Assembly: GCF_025024155.1 (NCBI RefSeq)
Contig: NW_026251723.1
Span: forward strand, 434,001 to 498,000
Direction: 5' to 3'
DNA from: Gamsiella multidivaricata
Lineage: Eukaryota; Mortierellomycota; Mortierellomycetes; Mortierellales; Mortierellaceae
Length of the DNA: 64,000 nucleotides
Positions 46,882 through 57,218 of the stretch are shown piece after piece (the stretch's first letter is position 1; each line of letters begins with the position of its first letter). The position numbers and the translations under genes were made by a program. A model generated the notes under the pieces. That model had not been told where the DNA came from, searched no databases, and saw only the letters and a list, made by a program, of their open reading frames with translations.

Positions 46882-48499
46882 TCATCTGCTGTCCAGGCGT
46901 CTGCAGGCTGTGCTGGACAGGGAAGAAAACGCCAAGCCTGCAGAAGTGTCGCTGGTGAGTGTATCGGCTGGAGGATTTGTCCGCAAGGCTCGAGTCATAT
47001 TTCTCCTTTGCAGTTTGCACTTCTCGAGCTTCTGGAGTATGCCCGGTATTCTCTCGTGGGTCGTGCACGATGGCGTAGCGGAGTCAAGGTAGTCCTCACG
47101 CACTTGAACGAAAGCCGAAATGGCGTGGGTGTAGTCATCCACACCCTTTTTTTGTCCTCCTCTCACCCGTTGCAAATACTCTTGGATCAGCTCCTTGATA
47201 ATCTCAGCTTCAGTCGTCTTGGATCCTGGCGCGTCCATTGTTGATTCATCGCCTGCTCCGGTCTCGGTCCTCGTCTCTCGGATGATCTTGGTGTTTCTTT
47301 GGAAGCCGTGCCACGGGAGTGCCTTGGAGTAGTCGTCCTTAGTAACGATTGATGCCAGCAACAGCTCACGGTCGCAGGCGAGGTCCAGAGACTCGAGCAG
47401 GTCAGCCTTCTTGTACGTGGTAAGCTCTCGGTACTTTCCGACGGGTACAGTGATTTCTCTAACACCTTGATATACCATCATATCACTGTCGGCGGTAATG
47501 ATTGCGAGGTCGTCTTTGTTGTTATCAGCTTGATACAACTCGGCAATATACGTGTCTGCTTGGAAGGGACATTCGCAGGTGTGCCACTCCAAGATCTCCA
47601 GCCCATTTCTTATGTCTGCCAGCGCTGCCTTGGATGTCTTGTACGCGTTTCGATATTGCTTATACAGGGGGGCCAAAGAGTCGCTGTTTTCTCCTATGGC
47701 ATTGTCAACTCGCACCTCCAGAGTCTTGATCCGGTTGCTGAGGGATATGGCCCGATCTTGTCGCTCTTGAGACTTTTGTATCGAGGCCTTTCCGTCAAAG
47801 TGTAAAACTGTTGTCGATTTGCTAAAGTGCTTTGACATGATTTTGTTGAGATCATGCGCTATGTAATCGTAGTTCTGTGACTAGAGATGAGGCGGGAGCG
47901 AGGGACGAAGCAACAGAACATGTGTCAGCACTTGGTTGCTATGCTGCGTAAGCTGATACGAAACCATTGGCACATTTAATTACCTGCTCTGTTGTTCCAG
48001 GTCGGTCTGGTGTCAATCGTCCATTAGGGCCAATGAACAGTGCAGGATGTTGCACTCCGGCAGCCTGTACCTCGCTCGCATAGCTAGAGCAAGCCTTTCC
48101 TCGCTTGGATGGAGCCTCGGAGAAACTCAGGGCGCGCTTCTTGATGCCGCTTCTCCTGCTAGTGCTGGCGTCTGCAGCAGAAAGCGCGCCTTGCGCTGCT
48201 GAGGCTGTGGAGACTGCGAGGGCTGTGGGGGCTGCGGGGGCTGCGGGGGCTGTGGGAACTGCGAGAAAAGTCGCCGTTGCTGTTAGGATAGAAGCCGCTG
48301 ATGCGCTGGTAGTTGTCGTAGCCCTTGCCTCAGCTCTCGCTTCCTTGGCGACTCTGTTAAACGTCGCTTTGAAGGTCCTTGTTTGCAAGAATCCGAAGTA
48401 CAGACTTGAGACATCGACATGAACTTTCTTGTTCTGCAGATCATAAGCTAGCGTTCCTTTGGTGTCTTTTATAGCTTTGGGTAGCCCAGTGACTCCCAT
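46882..48499 (-). CDS. FEN1/XPG-like structure-specific nuclease (PIN-like fold)
   Basis: Two exons, 48499-47984 and 47880-46882, giving 504 residues. The start ATG gives MGVTGLPKAI, the classical FEN1/XPG N-terminus. XPG-N landmarks: KVHVDVSSLYFGFL and, after an Ala-rich insertion (about 55-110), VLHFDGKAS. The XPG-I region has ECPFQADTYIAELYQ, where the usual acidic EAEA pattern is reduced to QAD, then DDLAIITADSDMMVYQGV with both metal-binding Asp residues, and LLLASIVTKDDYSKALPWHGF for the H2TH region. Known members cut flaps, bubbles or 5' overhangs in DNA. The C-terminal third is charged and has no known domain. It lies immediately upstream of the Fanzor on the same strand. The final TGA may be a premature stop, because coding-like sequence continues in frame to a splice donor. 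Confidence 0.8.
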
Positions 48500-48960
48500 C
48501 TGGTACAATAAAGGCCAAGCCAAAGTAGACAGCTAATGAGGACCAAGTTTGGTGCATGTATCCATTCGCAGAAGCATTCAAGACTCACGTTGAGAATATG
48601 CGACAATGCTTGAGGGCTGATAAGGGAGTGGATGAGGAAAGGAGTGGGGTCAAGGATATGAGGAATGATGTTTCTTTTAAGACTCCAAAATCTACGTCCA
48701 AAATGTTTGTATGTTCATGCACTATGTTATGGAAATTGCAGTGTTCACACTGATCATCGATTATTTCATTCGTATCTAACAGTGATTGATCACTGTTCTC
48801 ATAAACCACCTAGACTAGGGCAGCGAAAAACTGCAGTTGCTGCAAGATAATGTATTTCGTGTCAGGAGAGGCGGATAGCAACAAGAATGAAGGCAATCAT
48901 TTATTCTAGACAACTGGGTTGTTAATTAACAACGTGAATTTCTCCAAAGGCCCCCTGTAT
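48500..48960. other. Upstream flank of the XPG-like gene with hairpin and palindrome
   Basis: AT-rich region. It holds a 9-bp perfect inverted repeat with a 2-nt loop (AACAGTGAT, TG, ATCACTGTT; 48778-48797), the 10-bp AACCACCTAG (48804-48813) that also occurs just beyond the Fanzor stop, and a 16-bp palindrome (GTTGTTAATTAACAAC; 48918-48933). It may contain the promoter of the XPG-like gene and one end of a mobile unit. Confidence 0.5.
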
Positions 48961-49877
48961 TCCTTTGCCAGTCACCCTTAAAATAATTCGATATGAAGGA
49001 TCGATTCATGGAAGTTATTTTGTGCTAGGTCCGCTAGGAGCTATGCGAGATTTTGGTCAATGTGCAGAATATGTCGCCCTCTTGAGTAGACCCCGACCTT
49101 ACTGGTCCTCTGCTCTTCGTTTATCGCTTTCCAGCTTGCCGAGGGACTCCACATGGTGTTCCGGAAAGATTTGCGCGAAGTTGTTGAACATTGTGTGGAC
49201 AGACCAGAGTACGGTCCAACTTGCACTTGAAAACGTCTGTCAGCAGTCAGAGGCCCACAAACAATAACTGGAGGATCAAGAGCCGAGGAAGGAAGAGTAA
49301 GAGGGCCATGGTGCTTTCGAAAGTACTGTTAGCCGGTGGCCCTTGTTCCTCCAACGTTTTCGTATTGCTGAGTTGGGCAAGGCGATAGAGGTCTTCTGAT
49401 CCAAGGCCATTCGCCGCCGCGTTGAAGTAGAATCCCCATTGTGGACACAGCACCTTAATCATGGAGCGAGCCTTCCCGCATTCTCAAACACCAAAAACAG
49501 GCAACGCTTGTGCTTCAGTCCTTCCTAGGACACGTTTGATCTGAGTCGCTGGGGGAGGGAGAGGAGGGGCGGAGCGTACTGTATCTGGAGGAGGCCCGCA
49601 AAAGAGCAGTCAGCGCCAATACGTCGCGGGGGTCGAATCAACCACTGAACGCCTCGGAATCCAGCGCGTCAAGTAGAGTGACATCGTGTTTGGCGGCAGT
49701 GAGGACAGGGATCGAAACGAGCCAGATAGTGAGCGCGGCCGTATCCACGTTGCTGAACCCGGCATCCTTCTTGGCCTTGATGCTCTTCTTGAGGCTGTAT
49801 ACTGTGTCCGTTGAGGAGATGACCCTTGACATGGATTGTCCCTCAGCGAGACAGAAGAGTGTCAGGATGTCAGTCTT
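48960..49877 (-). pseudogene. Degenerate Crinkler-like (CRN) gene
   Basis: On the minus strand, 49877-49638 encodes the ubiquitin-like CRN N-terminal module: TDILTLFCLAEGQ, DTVYSLKKSIKAKKDAGFSNV, AALTIWLVSIPV and LLDALDSEAFSG, then a stop. The expected initiator Met position reads Lys (AAG). Further down, in other frames, 49460-49247 carries CPQWGFYFNAAANGLGSEDL and FESTMALLLF-like sequence, typical of the P-loop/C-terminal region of fungal Crinkler-like proteins, followed by more fragments to about 48960 with stops and shifts. CRN proteins are host-cell-directed effectors in oomycetes and widespread proteins of uncertain function in Mortierella and Rhizophagus-type fungi. This copy has lost its start and has several breaks, so it is not functional. 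Confidence 0.7.
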
Positions 49878-50103
49878 CGAGTGGGGATTGCGAGAGAAGG
49901 GCGAGGGAGAGGGAAGAAAGAGATGGAGTGATGGAGTGATGGCGTATTGACATCCATGAAGAAAAGTCCTGCATTTGGACATAACAGTCCTTTGCCCTTT
50001 TTCAGTTGAGAACTTGAGACCCATTCGCTGCTCCCTTCTGTCCTCCTCACCTTTTCTGTTCTCTCTCTCTACAACCGTCTTACCACCTATATCCCTGTAC
50101 CTC

Positions 50104-53100
50104 ATGGTCGATCTTCCAGAACGTACCGACGGGTCTAATCCCCATTTCGGGGACGCTGCCCACATTAGCACTTATGCAAACGTCGCAGCCCATGGCACCA
50201 GCAACGACTCGTCTCACCACAACAGCGATACCTATGCAGGCGTCGTGGCCCATCGCACCAGCAGCGATACATCTCACCATGTCAGTGGCACCTACGCAGA
50301 TGTTGCGGCCCATGGCACCAGCAGTGAGCCGTCTCACCATTTCAGCGGCACCCACGCAGACGTCGCGGCCCATCACACCAGCGGCGATCCGCCTCACCAT
50401 GTCAGTGGCACCTACGCAGATGTCGCGGCCCATGGTACCAGCAGTGAGCCGTCTCACCATTTCAGCAACACCCACGCAGACGTTGCGGCCCATCGTATCA
50501 GCGACGATGCACCTTACCATGTCAGCGGCACCTACGCAGACGTCACGGCTCATCGTAGCAGCAGCAGCATCAGGGTTTCGAAAGGCGGTGCCTATGCACC
50601 CCACCACAAAGGCGACACCAATGGCGGCCATGAGACTTCCAATGGAGCCGTCAGCATGGGTACGAGTGATAGCATTGCTGGTGGTCTGCATCGTCCCGGG
50701 TCGAATGTGGCTCCGCCGATGTACAAGGCGATTCGATTCTTTTTCGAGATCTGTCTCCACTCGTTCTATGGCAATGTTGAAGTTGAAGGGACAGAGAATA
50801 TTGCACCGGATAACTACCCGGCTATCCTCGGTAAGCTATCTAGCTATCTATTGTCTTGTTTGGGTATGAGGCGGTGGTAGTGGTGGAAACGGATACGTCC
50901 GGAGAAACAAGGTGCAGGATGGTTGGTGATTCTACATTATGTCATTCAAAGTTAATGCAAGACCATGTAGTACTGACACGATTTCATGTGTAAATGTTCC
51001 TCTTCTCCCCCTCCCCCCCTCTCCCCCCCTCCCCTTCTTACGCTAGTGGCGAATCATAGCAACAGTTTGACGGATGCCATTGCAATTCTGTCGACAGTCC
51101 CGCCCAAGATCCGGAGTATGGTCCGCTTGACGGCCAAGGACACCTTCTGGCACAAGCCTGGAGTCTTCAAGTATGTGCTAATTTTGACTTCACGGCTGAC
51201 TGTTGATTTGCGCGAAAAGTACAAAGGGATCACAATTAAACGGCCATGTCTCTTTGCATTTGCTCCATTGTTCGCCCGGTTCATTGTCCGCCTCGTAGCT
51301 ATGTCATCAAGAGCGCTGGGACGATTCCGATTAAGCGGCGAAAGGACTATGAGAACCAGAAAGTTGACAACACGGAAACCATGGGCGCTTTGATCGATAG
51401 CCTGGGAACTGGAAGCTGTGTATGGTAAGTGCGACAGAAGCAACACGGGTTGCTCTTGGGAAGAGTTCATTGTTTCCGCAGTGCTTTTGCTGCTGTGAAA
51501 TCATAGCGATCGGCGCGTGTGTATTGCTATTTTTGCACGTGCATACAGAATACGTGAGAAGTTTATGCAGATGTGGGGGTCGTGCACGACTATTGGACAA
51601 AACAAAGACATGGTGGGGGGATTTCGCATGATGGTTCAAGCTAGGCTTGCGATTGAGCTGTTTATCTAACATGTACACGTTTATGATGTGGTTGACGTGG
51701 ATAGCATGTTCCCCGAAGGCATTTCCCGGTACCATCCTCAGCTGGCGCCTTTCAAGGCCGGCGTCGCCATGATCGCGAGTGATGTACGTGAACGTTGAAC
51801 GCTGTGTTGACATTTGTCGTTTGATGATCCGACCAAAATGATTTGTCATCCGAATTCGTAGTAGTTTTTAATCGTCCCTCATTTTCTATGTATCCTACGT
51901 GTGCTCCTTCATTCATAGACCCTTGCGAGGTACCAGGACATGCCTGACTTCTCTCTGACGTTGGTGACGACGTCGATCAACTACTTGCACCGTGAAAAGT
52001 TCCGTTCCGATGTCGTGGTGACGTTCCATGCACCGATTGTCTTGACACCTCAGCAAGACGCGAAACTTTTCTCAGCGGACAAGCAAGAGAAAACAGAGGC
52101 GATCCGCAAACTGACTGAGCTATTGGAGAGCACAGTGAGATCGACTTTGCTAGATGCTCAGGACTGGGAGACTGTCCGAATTGGACATACGGCGCGGAAG
52201 CTGTATGCAGGTGATTTGGGAACCAGGATCTCGCTGGGCCAGTATGTACGTCTGACCAGGAAATTCGTCTCGGCATTTAGTCAGCACAAGCAGGAGACGG
52301 CAACTGCAAAACTGGAGGATGGATCACCGATCGGGGATAAGAACGGGGATTCATTAGAGATGAAGCAGCCGGTCAAGATGGATGCGGAAACTGTCAAGAA
52401 GATTGATGAGCTGGCGAAGGATCTTGCAGTACGTTTTGCTTCTGCGCATTCTTTTTTTATTTTTTATAGAGTGTTGGGTATTCGATATCGTGTTATGTTA
52501 AAGATCAAATGTGTTGACTCCCTAAATCTTCTCGTGCAACTTAGGAATACCAAGATCAACTGGACTTTTATCATCTCAAGGACTACCGCATCAAGCAGGG
52601 CAAACCCTCAGTGAGGGTGCTTTTCGGAAAACTGTTTCAACGATCCTTGCTGGCTTGTCTATTGTCCACGATCTGTCTCCCTGGACTCTTCCTTTGGGCG
52701 CCCGTCTTCATCGCAATCAAGTATGTTCTTTAGAATGCAACTGCGTTTATGATGATTTTATCATCCTGTCTTTATCAAAGCCCTGACTGCCGTGCAATTG
52801 CTCGATATTATCGAAACATAGGTACCAAGAGAGAAAGATTCGCAAAAAGGGGCCGCTGGAGGATAACCTGGATGAGATTGCACAGTACAAATTGATGATC
52901 GCGTCCTTCTTCCTGCCAGTGATCTGGGGCTTCTGGGTCTTGGTGACCCTCCCGATTGCGCTGTTCAGCGGCCCCGGCATTGTCATCTTGATGTGGCTGT
53001 AAGCGAAGGATTTTATCGACAACATTATTATATTTATGTCTCCATCTATTAGTCAACTGTGGTGCTAACGCCTACTATTCTGTCTTCATGTAGTACGATC

Positions 53101-53412
53101 CGCTGGCTCGAAGACTTGATCCACAATGCAAAATCGATGCTATCGCTGCTGCGCCTGCTGTTTTTGACGCAGGACACAATTTACTCACTGCGGGACTGCC
53201 GACAGGAGTTGGCAGAGCGGGTGCACGACTATGCGGTGCAGTACCTGAAGCTGCCTGAGGATCCTGAGGATCTGGTGCGCGAGAACCGGACACGAAAGGC
53301 GAGCAGTGGTTGGTTCGGCAAGTTGTCCGGCAGCTACTTTTCGATCAAGAGGAGAAGAAGAAAGGACTGGAACGAGGTTATGAGACTGCATGATGTTACC
53401 AAGTATGACTAA
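50104..53412 (+). CDS. Glycerol-3-phosphate/DHAP acyltransferase, SCT1/GPT2-like
   Basis: Eight exons: 50104-50830, 51047-51170, 51299-51424, 51705-51783, 51919-52428, 52545-52720, 52822-52998 and 53094-53412, giving 745 residues, close to yeast Sct1/Gpt2. It carries out the first step of glycerolipid synthesis at the ER, acylating glycerol-3-phosphate or DHAP. PlsC motifs: block I NHSNSLTDA (H246, D251), block II near GTIPIKRR, block III MFPEGISRYH (E330, G331) and block IV near the TTSINYLHREKF segment. Membrane segments lie at about 200-225 and in the C-terminal third (SLLACLLSTICLPGLFLWAP; FFLPVIWGFWVLVTLPIALF). The N-terminus has a 7-copy 20-residue repeat not expected in the family. An upstream in-frame non-ATG start exists; the ATG at 50104 is preferred. 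Confidence 0.95.
50161..50580 (+). repeat. 60-bp in-frame minisatellite (7 copies)
   Basis: Seven contiguous 60-bp units with no indels encode variants of a 20-residue motif (consensus around TYADVAAHGTSSEPSHHFSG) in the N-terminus of the acyltransferase. Units alternate between two subtypes, suggesting duplication of a 120-bp dimer. The protein sequence is His/Ser/Thr-rich and probably disordered. Confidence 0.95.
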
Positions 53413-53663
53413 GCAGTGAGAGGACCATCAAGCGAGATGGACTATCAAGCGAGAAGGAGCTGTGGTTAAAGTGAAGCCTGAAATAAAGTTTTAGTAAAGC
53501 CATGAGCGCGCACGTCCACAGAAATATATGGTGTTCCTTGCAGGAGGGCATCGTGGCTTACCCGTTGAACACTAGGTTCTCATGGCACTTGAAGAGCAGA
53601 CACATCGCAGAGGCAAAGCGTGATGCCCATTCTTGTTCACATTCATATTTCCAACCAGCAACG

Positions 53664-54611
53664 ATGAGCAGCCTGCGACAGTTCAAGGCCACGGACCTCT
53701 TCAACTTCAACGCCATGTAAGACGCTTCGTCTCAATCGTTCCTTGGATCGTGCGTGTGTGTGGGAAATAGTCCACCATGGAAACTGACAGCTCCTTTTTT
53801 CATGGAAACCAATACTATATCGCCTGTTCATAAACAACAACAACAACAACAACAGCAATCTGGACTCGTTGACCGAGACGGTACGCGTTTTTGCTGTCTT
53901 CATTGCTACTCGACCTCACTGCATATGCTTAGGTCCAACATCCAGTGCTGACTAACACTCTCCTTCTCTTCCTTCTGTAACTGCTTTGTTATTTTTATTT
54001 TTATTTTTATTTTTGGCCATAGTACAACATCTCCTTCTACCTCTCGTATCTCGCGCGCTGGCCCGACCTGTTCTCGGTCCAATGCACCCCGTCCTCCACA
54101 CTGATGGCCTACGTGATGGGCAAGGCCGAAGGCACCGGCACAGACTGGCACGGACACGTTACTGCGATCACAGTAGCACCCGAGTACCGTCGTCTGGGGC
54201 TCGCACAGGGGATGATGGCACTACTGGAACGTGTGTCTGAATATCCTTATGATGGCTATTTCGTTGATCTCTTTGTGCGGCGGTCGAATAAAGTCGCGAT
54301 TGAGATGTATACCCAATTGGGGTATTCGATCTATCGGACCGTGAAGGGATATTATAATGGCGAGACTACCGAGGATGCCTTTGGTAAGTTGTGTTCGCGA
54401 GTTAGGAAGATAACAGACGGGAGAGGAGAAAAAAGATGTTGGTTGTGATGCAAAAGTTTTTAACCCAATTGTCCCTTTATTTTATTTTATTTTATTTTTT
54501 GCTTGTGGTATGGTAGATATGCGGAAACCGCTGAAGAGAGACGTCGATCGGAAGAGTGTCCGTGAGAACGGAGAGTCGTTTATAGTAGAACCGCACGAAG
54601 TACAATTCTAG
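53664..54611 (+). CDS. NAT3: N-terminal acetyltransferase NatB catalytic subunit
   Basis: Four exons: 53664-53716, 53856-53880 (25 nt), 54023-54383 and 54517-54611, giving 177 residues, the normal NAA20/Nat3 length. The enzyme acetylates nascent proteins starting Met-Asp, Met-Glu, Met-Asn or Met-Gln, on ribosomes, with the auxiliary subunit Mdm20. It starts MSSLRQFKATDLFNFNA, continues NLDSLTETYNISFYLSYLAR, and has the GNAT acetyl-CoA loop VAPEYRRLGLAQGMM and the VRRSNKVAIEMYTQLGY motif; the tail carries DMRKPLKRD. The tiny exon 2 is required to link NFNAI to NLDSL; it is preceded by a (CAA)n repeat that forms the 3' splice site. Its stop is 164 bp from the DUS2 stop (convergent genes). Confidence 0.96.
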
Positions 54612-54698
54612 CACAGAATACAGAGATCGGACCCCTCCTTGTCGTATGAGGAATGGAACCATTCATTATGAAACAGACGTCAGTCTTCAGCTCTGGGC

Positions 54699-54729
<31 letters not shown>

Positions 54730-54775
54730 TTAATATTAATGGGTGGGCATAGGAAAACGACAAAAATGGGAAAGG

Positions 54776-56753
54776 CTATGATGAGGAGACAGGAGCCGTG
54801 GCAGTAGGTTGCTCATGCTCTATGTCTGCACTCGGTAAGAGACTTTCCCCTTCATCCTTGTTCACCTTCTCCGTCGTCGCCGTCGTCTCTGCCACATCGG
54901 CATCTGACTGGGGCGTGCCCGCGGGTGTGGGCTGAGACGAAGACCCATCTCCAGCATGTTTTTTGCCCACAGGCTGGTCAGGTTCCTGCTCACCATTCTG
55001 CACCTCCGTAACAGTGCCGTTATTCTGTGATTCTTGCAACTTCCGCTTCCCACGAGACTGCTGCTGTTGTGCCTGTTTGTTATTCTCATCTGCACTTTTC
55101 CTGGGCGGGGTGTCCAGATCTGTGGGATAGCCCTTAGCCTGCTGTGACTGGATCCATGCGTCGAGCTCGGCTTCCATGTCAAAGACCTTGACCACCGCAC
55201 GGAAGCTCTTGGCCTCGCAAAGTGGGCGGTAATGAGGCGACTTTGTGTCCTCAACAAACATCTGCATCAGCACATATTTCGTGTTGGAATGGTGATTGCG
55301 CAATGTAATGCACTACCAAACCATGACCGGGCATAAAAAGATAACGAAAAACATCATTAGTAGCCCGTCTTTGCAACCGCCGAAAGTTTGATCCGCACAA
55401 AAAGAAAAAAGAAAAAAAGAAGCAATAACAGCATCTGCAGCAAAAGCGCTTTACTCACCTTGCGAAGATACTGTCGCACAATATCCATCAACGGCAACGG
55501 TCCCTCTTTCCGGAAGATCGACACATTCGCCTCCGCCTTCCTAGCATACATCACTGCAGTCACTCCCGCCAGTTCCTGCAACTTACCCAGCTGACTGTAC
55601 TCAACCACATCCCCATTCGCAATCACCGGGATTGAAACCGCCTCAACGATCTCCTGGAACCGATCCCAATGGCCAGGCTCGCGTGGCCGTTCGTCCCTGT
55701 ACCGGCAGTGGACCGCCAGGGCCTTGATCCCTGTGGCCTCGATCATTTTGACGAGCTTCAGGGTCTTTTCGCGGTCGGGGAAGATACGGATCTTGCAGGT
55801 GACTGGAAGGCCAGAATGTTGGACTAATTTGCGGAGGATCTATAAAGGTGTATGAGAATGGTTGATAAATCGATTTGCTGACACTATAAGTGCTGCTGTT
55901 CTTTTACTGGTTATAATGAAATATCGCCTGTTGCAGTAAAAGAGGAAAGGAGAGGACTTACGCCACAGAGCTTTTCGGGCTCCTCCATGAGTGCTGCGCC
56001 CATTCCACCATGGATCGAGAACCGTTTAGGACACCCGCAGTTCAGATCAATCGTCGAGACATCCTGCGCCCTGTAACAATATTAACGATTAAAAAAAAAA
56101 AAAAAAAAAAAAAAAAGAAGAAGCGAAGAACCCAAATTCAGTTGCCGTGTCCCCCTGTTCGTAGGTCATTTTCCTGTGCTCCACCAGCCATGTCTCGGAC
56201 ATACAATGCGGACAAAATAAAGAACATACACTGTGAGGGCAGCCTCGAGCGCCAGATCTGCATTCGCAGATCCAATCTGAAAAACAAGCTTAGATTTTTC
56301 GATCGGATGTGTCCTGAAAACTGAAACTCCCTTGACAAGATAGTCGATGGTCCCATTGTCCTCTATGTAAGCCAAGGATTGTGTCGGACCGGTTAGTCGA
56401 CGACCCTCTTCGGTGTCAATGCATCTCACTTCCCTCCAGCTATGAGACACAACAACACAACATAAAACAACTCTACTACTTACCATTAACAACTCTCTCG
56501 GCTCCAACGATGCCTTTGTCAACTACCTCGGGTGTATAGACCAAGTCAGCTCCATATTCGAGCGCCATGAGTCGTATCGGCAGTGTGCCAATCCGGACCT
56601 ATTTTTGTTCATGTGGCGGAAGCGTCAATGCATAATTCCCTGTTTGTCGATTCCCAGTCCTGTAAAGTTCATTCCTGAATAAGCAGTATGGTGGCAAGAT
56701 CTTCTACCATGGGTGCAAGGATGCGGGCATTGGTGTAGTCCAGGGCCTGCATG
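54776..56753 (-). CDS. DUS2: tRNA-dihydrouridine(20) synthase DUS2/SMM1
   Basis: Six exons: 56753-56709, 56598-56484, 56362-56230, 56070-55962, 55839-55459 and 55312-54776, giving 439 residues. FMN-dependent enzyme making dihydrouridine at position 20 of cytoplasmic tRNAs. Landmarks: ARILAPMVRIGTLPIRLMAL, EYGADLVYTPEVVDK, LVFQIGSANADLAL, STIDLNCGCPKRFS with catalytic Cys about 111, GGMGAALMEEP, PVTCKIRIFPD, GIKALAVHCRYRDERP and SIPVIANGDV. The C-terminal 130 residues (Gln/Glu/Ser/Pro/Thr-rich) are low complexity with no double-stranded-RNA domain as in animal DUS2. Exon 1 encodes only 15 residues. Intron 3 contains a run of about 27 T's on the coding strand. It converges on NAT3. Confidence 0.95.
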
Positions 56754-57218
56754 CTAAAACAGTGAGTGTTGTTGTCCTTTGTACTGCGGTTTGCTTTCCC
56801 TTTAATTCTGCCGGTGCCCTGCCAAGAGAAAGAGATTGGCTTATTTGCAATAGTTGTTTCCAGTGAATGAGGGAAAGGAGAGGAGGAGCTGAGCGATTTC
56901 TTTGTCAGTGACAAAGTGCAGAAGGAGAAGAAGGGGGAGTTAACCCAGCATGGCGGAGGCGGACACTTTTCTTTTTCCATTTGAGCCTCAGCAGTCAATG
57001 TTGTTGGACTACTGTGACGATATTTTGCAAAAAAAGATCCTAATTTACATTAAATCAGTGCGAATTGAATTGAATCCTAGTGCTTTACAATAGAGACCAC
57101 TATAAGGATTGGGAAACCAGGACCCAGATGTTGTTTACTGAACAAACGCGTCGCACTCAGGCACACTCAGACACTCCACCCACTCCATCCACCATCATTC
57201 TCGACAAAGTCTACAGCA
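56754..57218. other. Divergent spacer between DUS2 and Crypton recombinase
   Basis: About 465 bp that must contain the DUS2 promoter (-) and the 5' side of the Crypton (+). The Crypton's left edge should fall here, but Cryptons lack inverted repeats and I could not fix the boundary. Confidence 0.45.

Noticed and set aside
46684..47244. 186-codon plus-strand frame opposite the XPG-like gene
   Set aside because: Antisense shadow of the XPG-like exon 2.
48778..48813. Hairpin followed after 12 nt by CTAG, resembling a Helitron 3' end
   Set aside because: The following base is A rather than the expected T, no Rep/helicase is linked, and no TC-type 5' end was found. Kept only as a structural note for the Fanzor unit.
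43591..48960. Terminal inverted repeats for the XPG-Fanzor unit
   Set aside because: Reading both flanks by eye gave no inverted match of convincing length.
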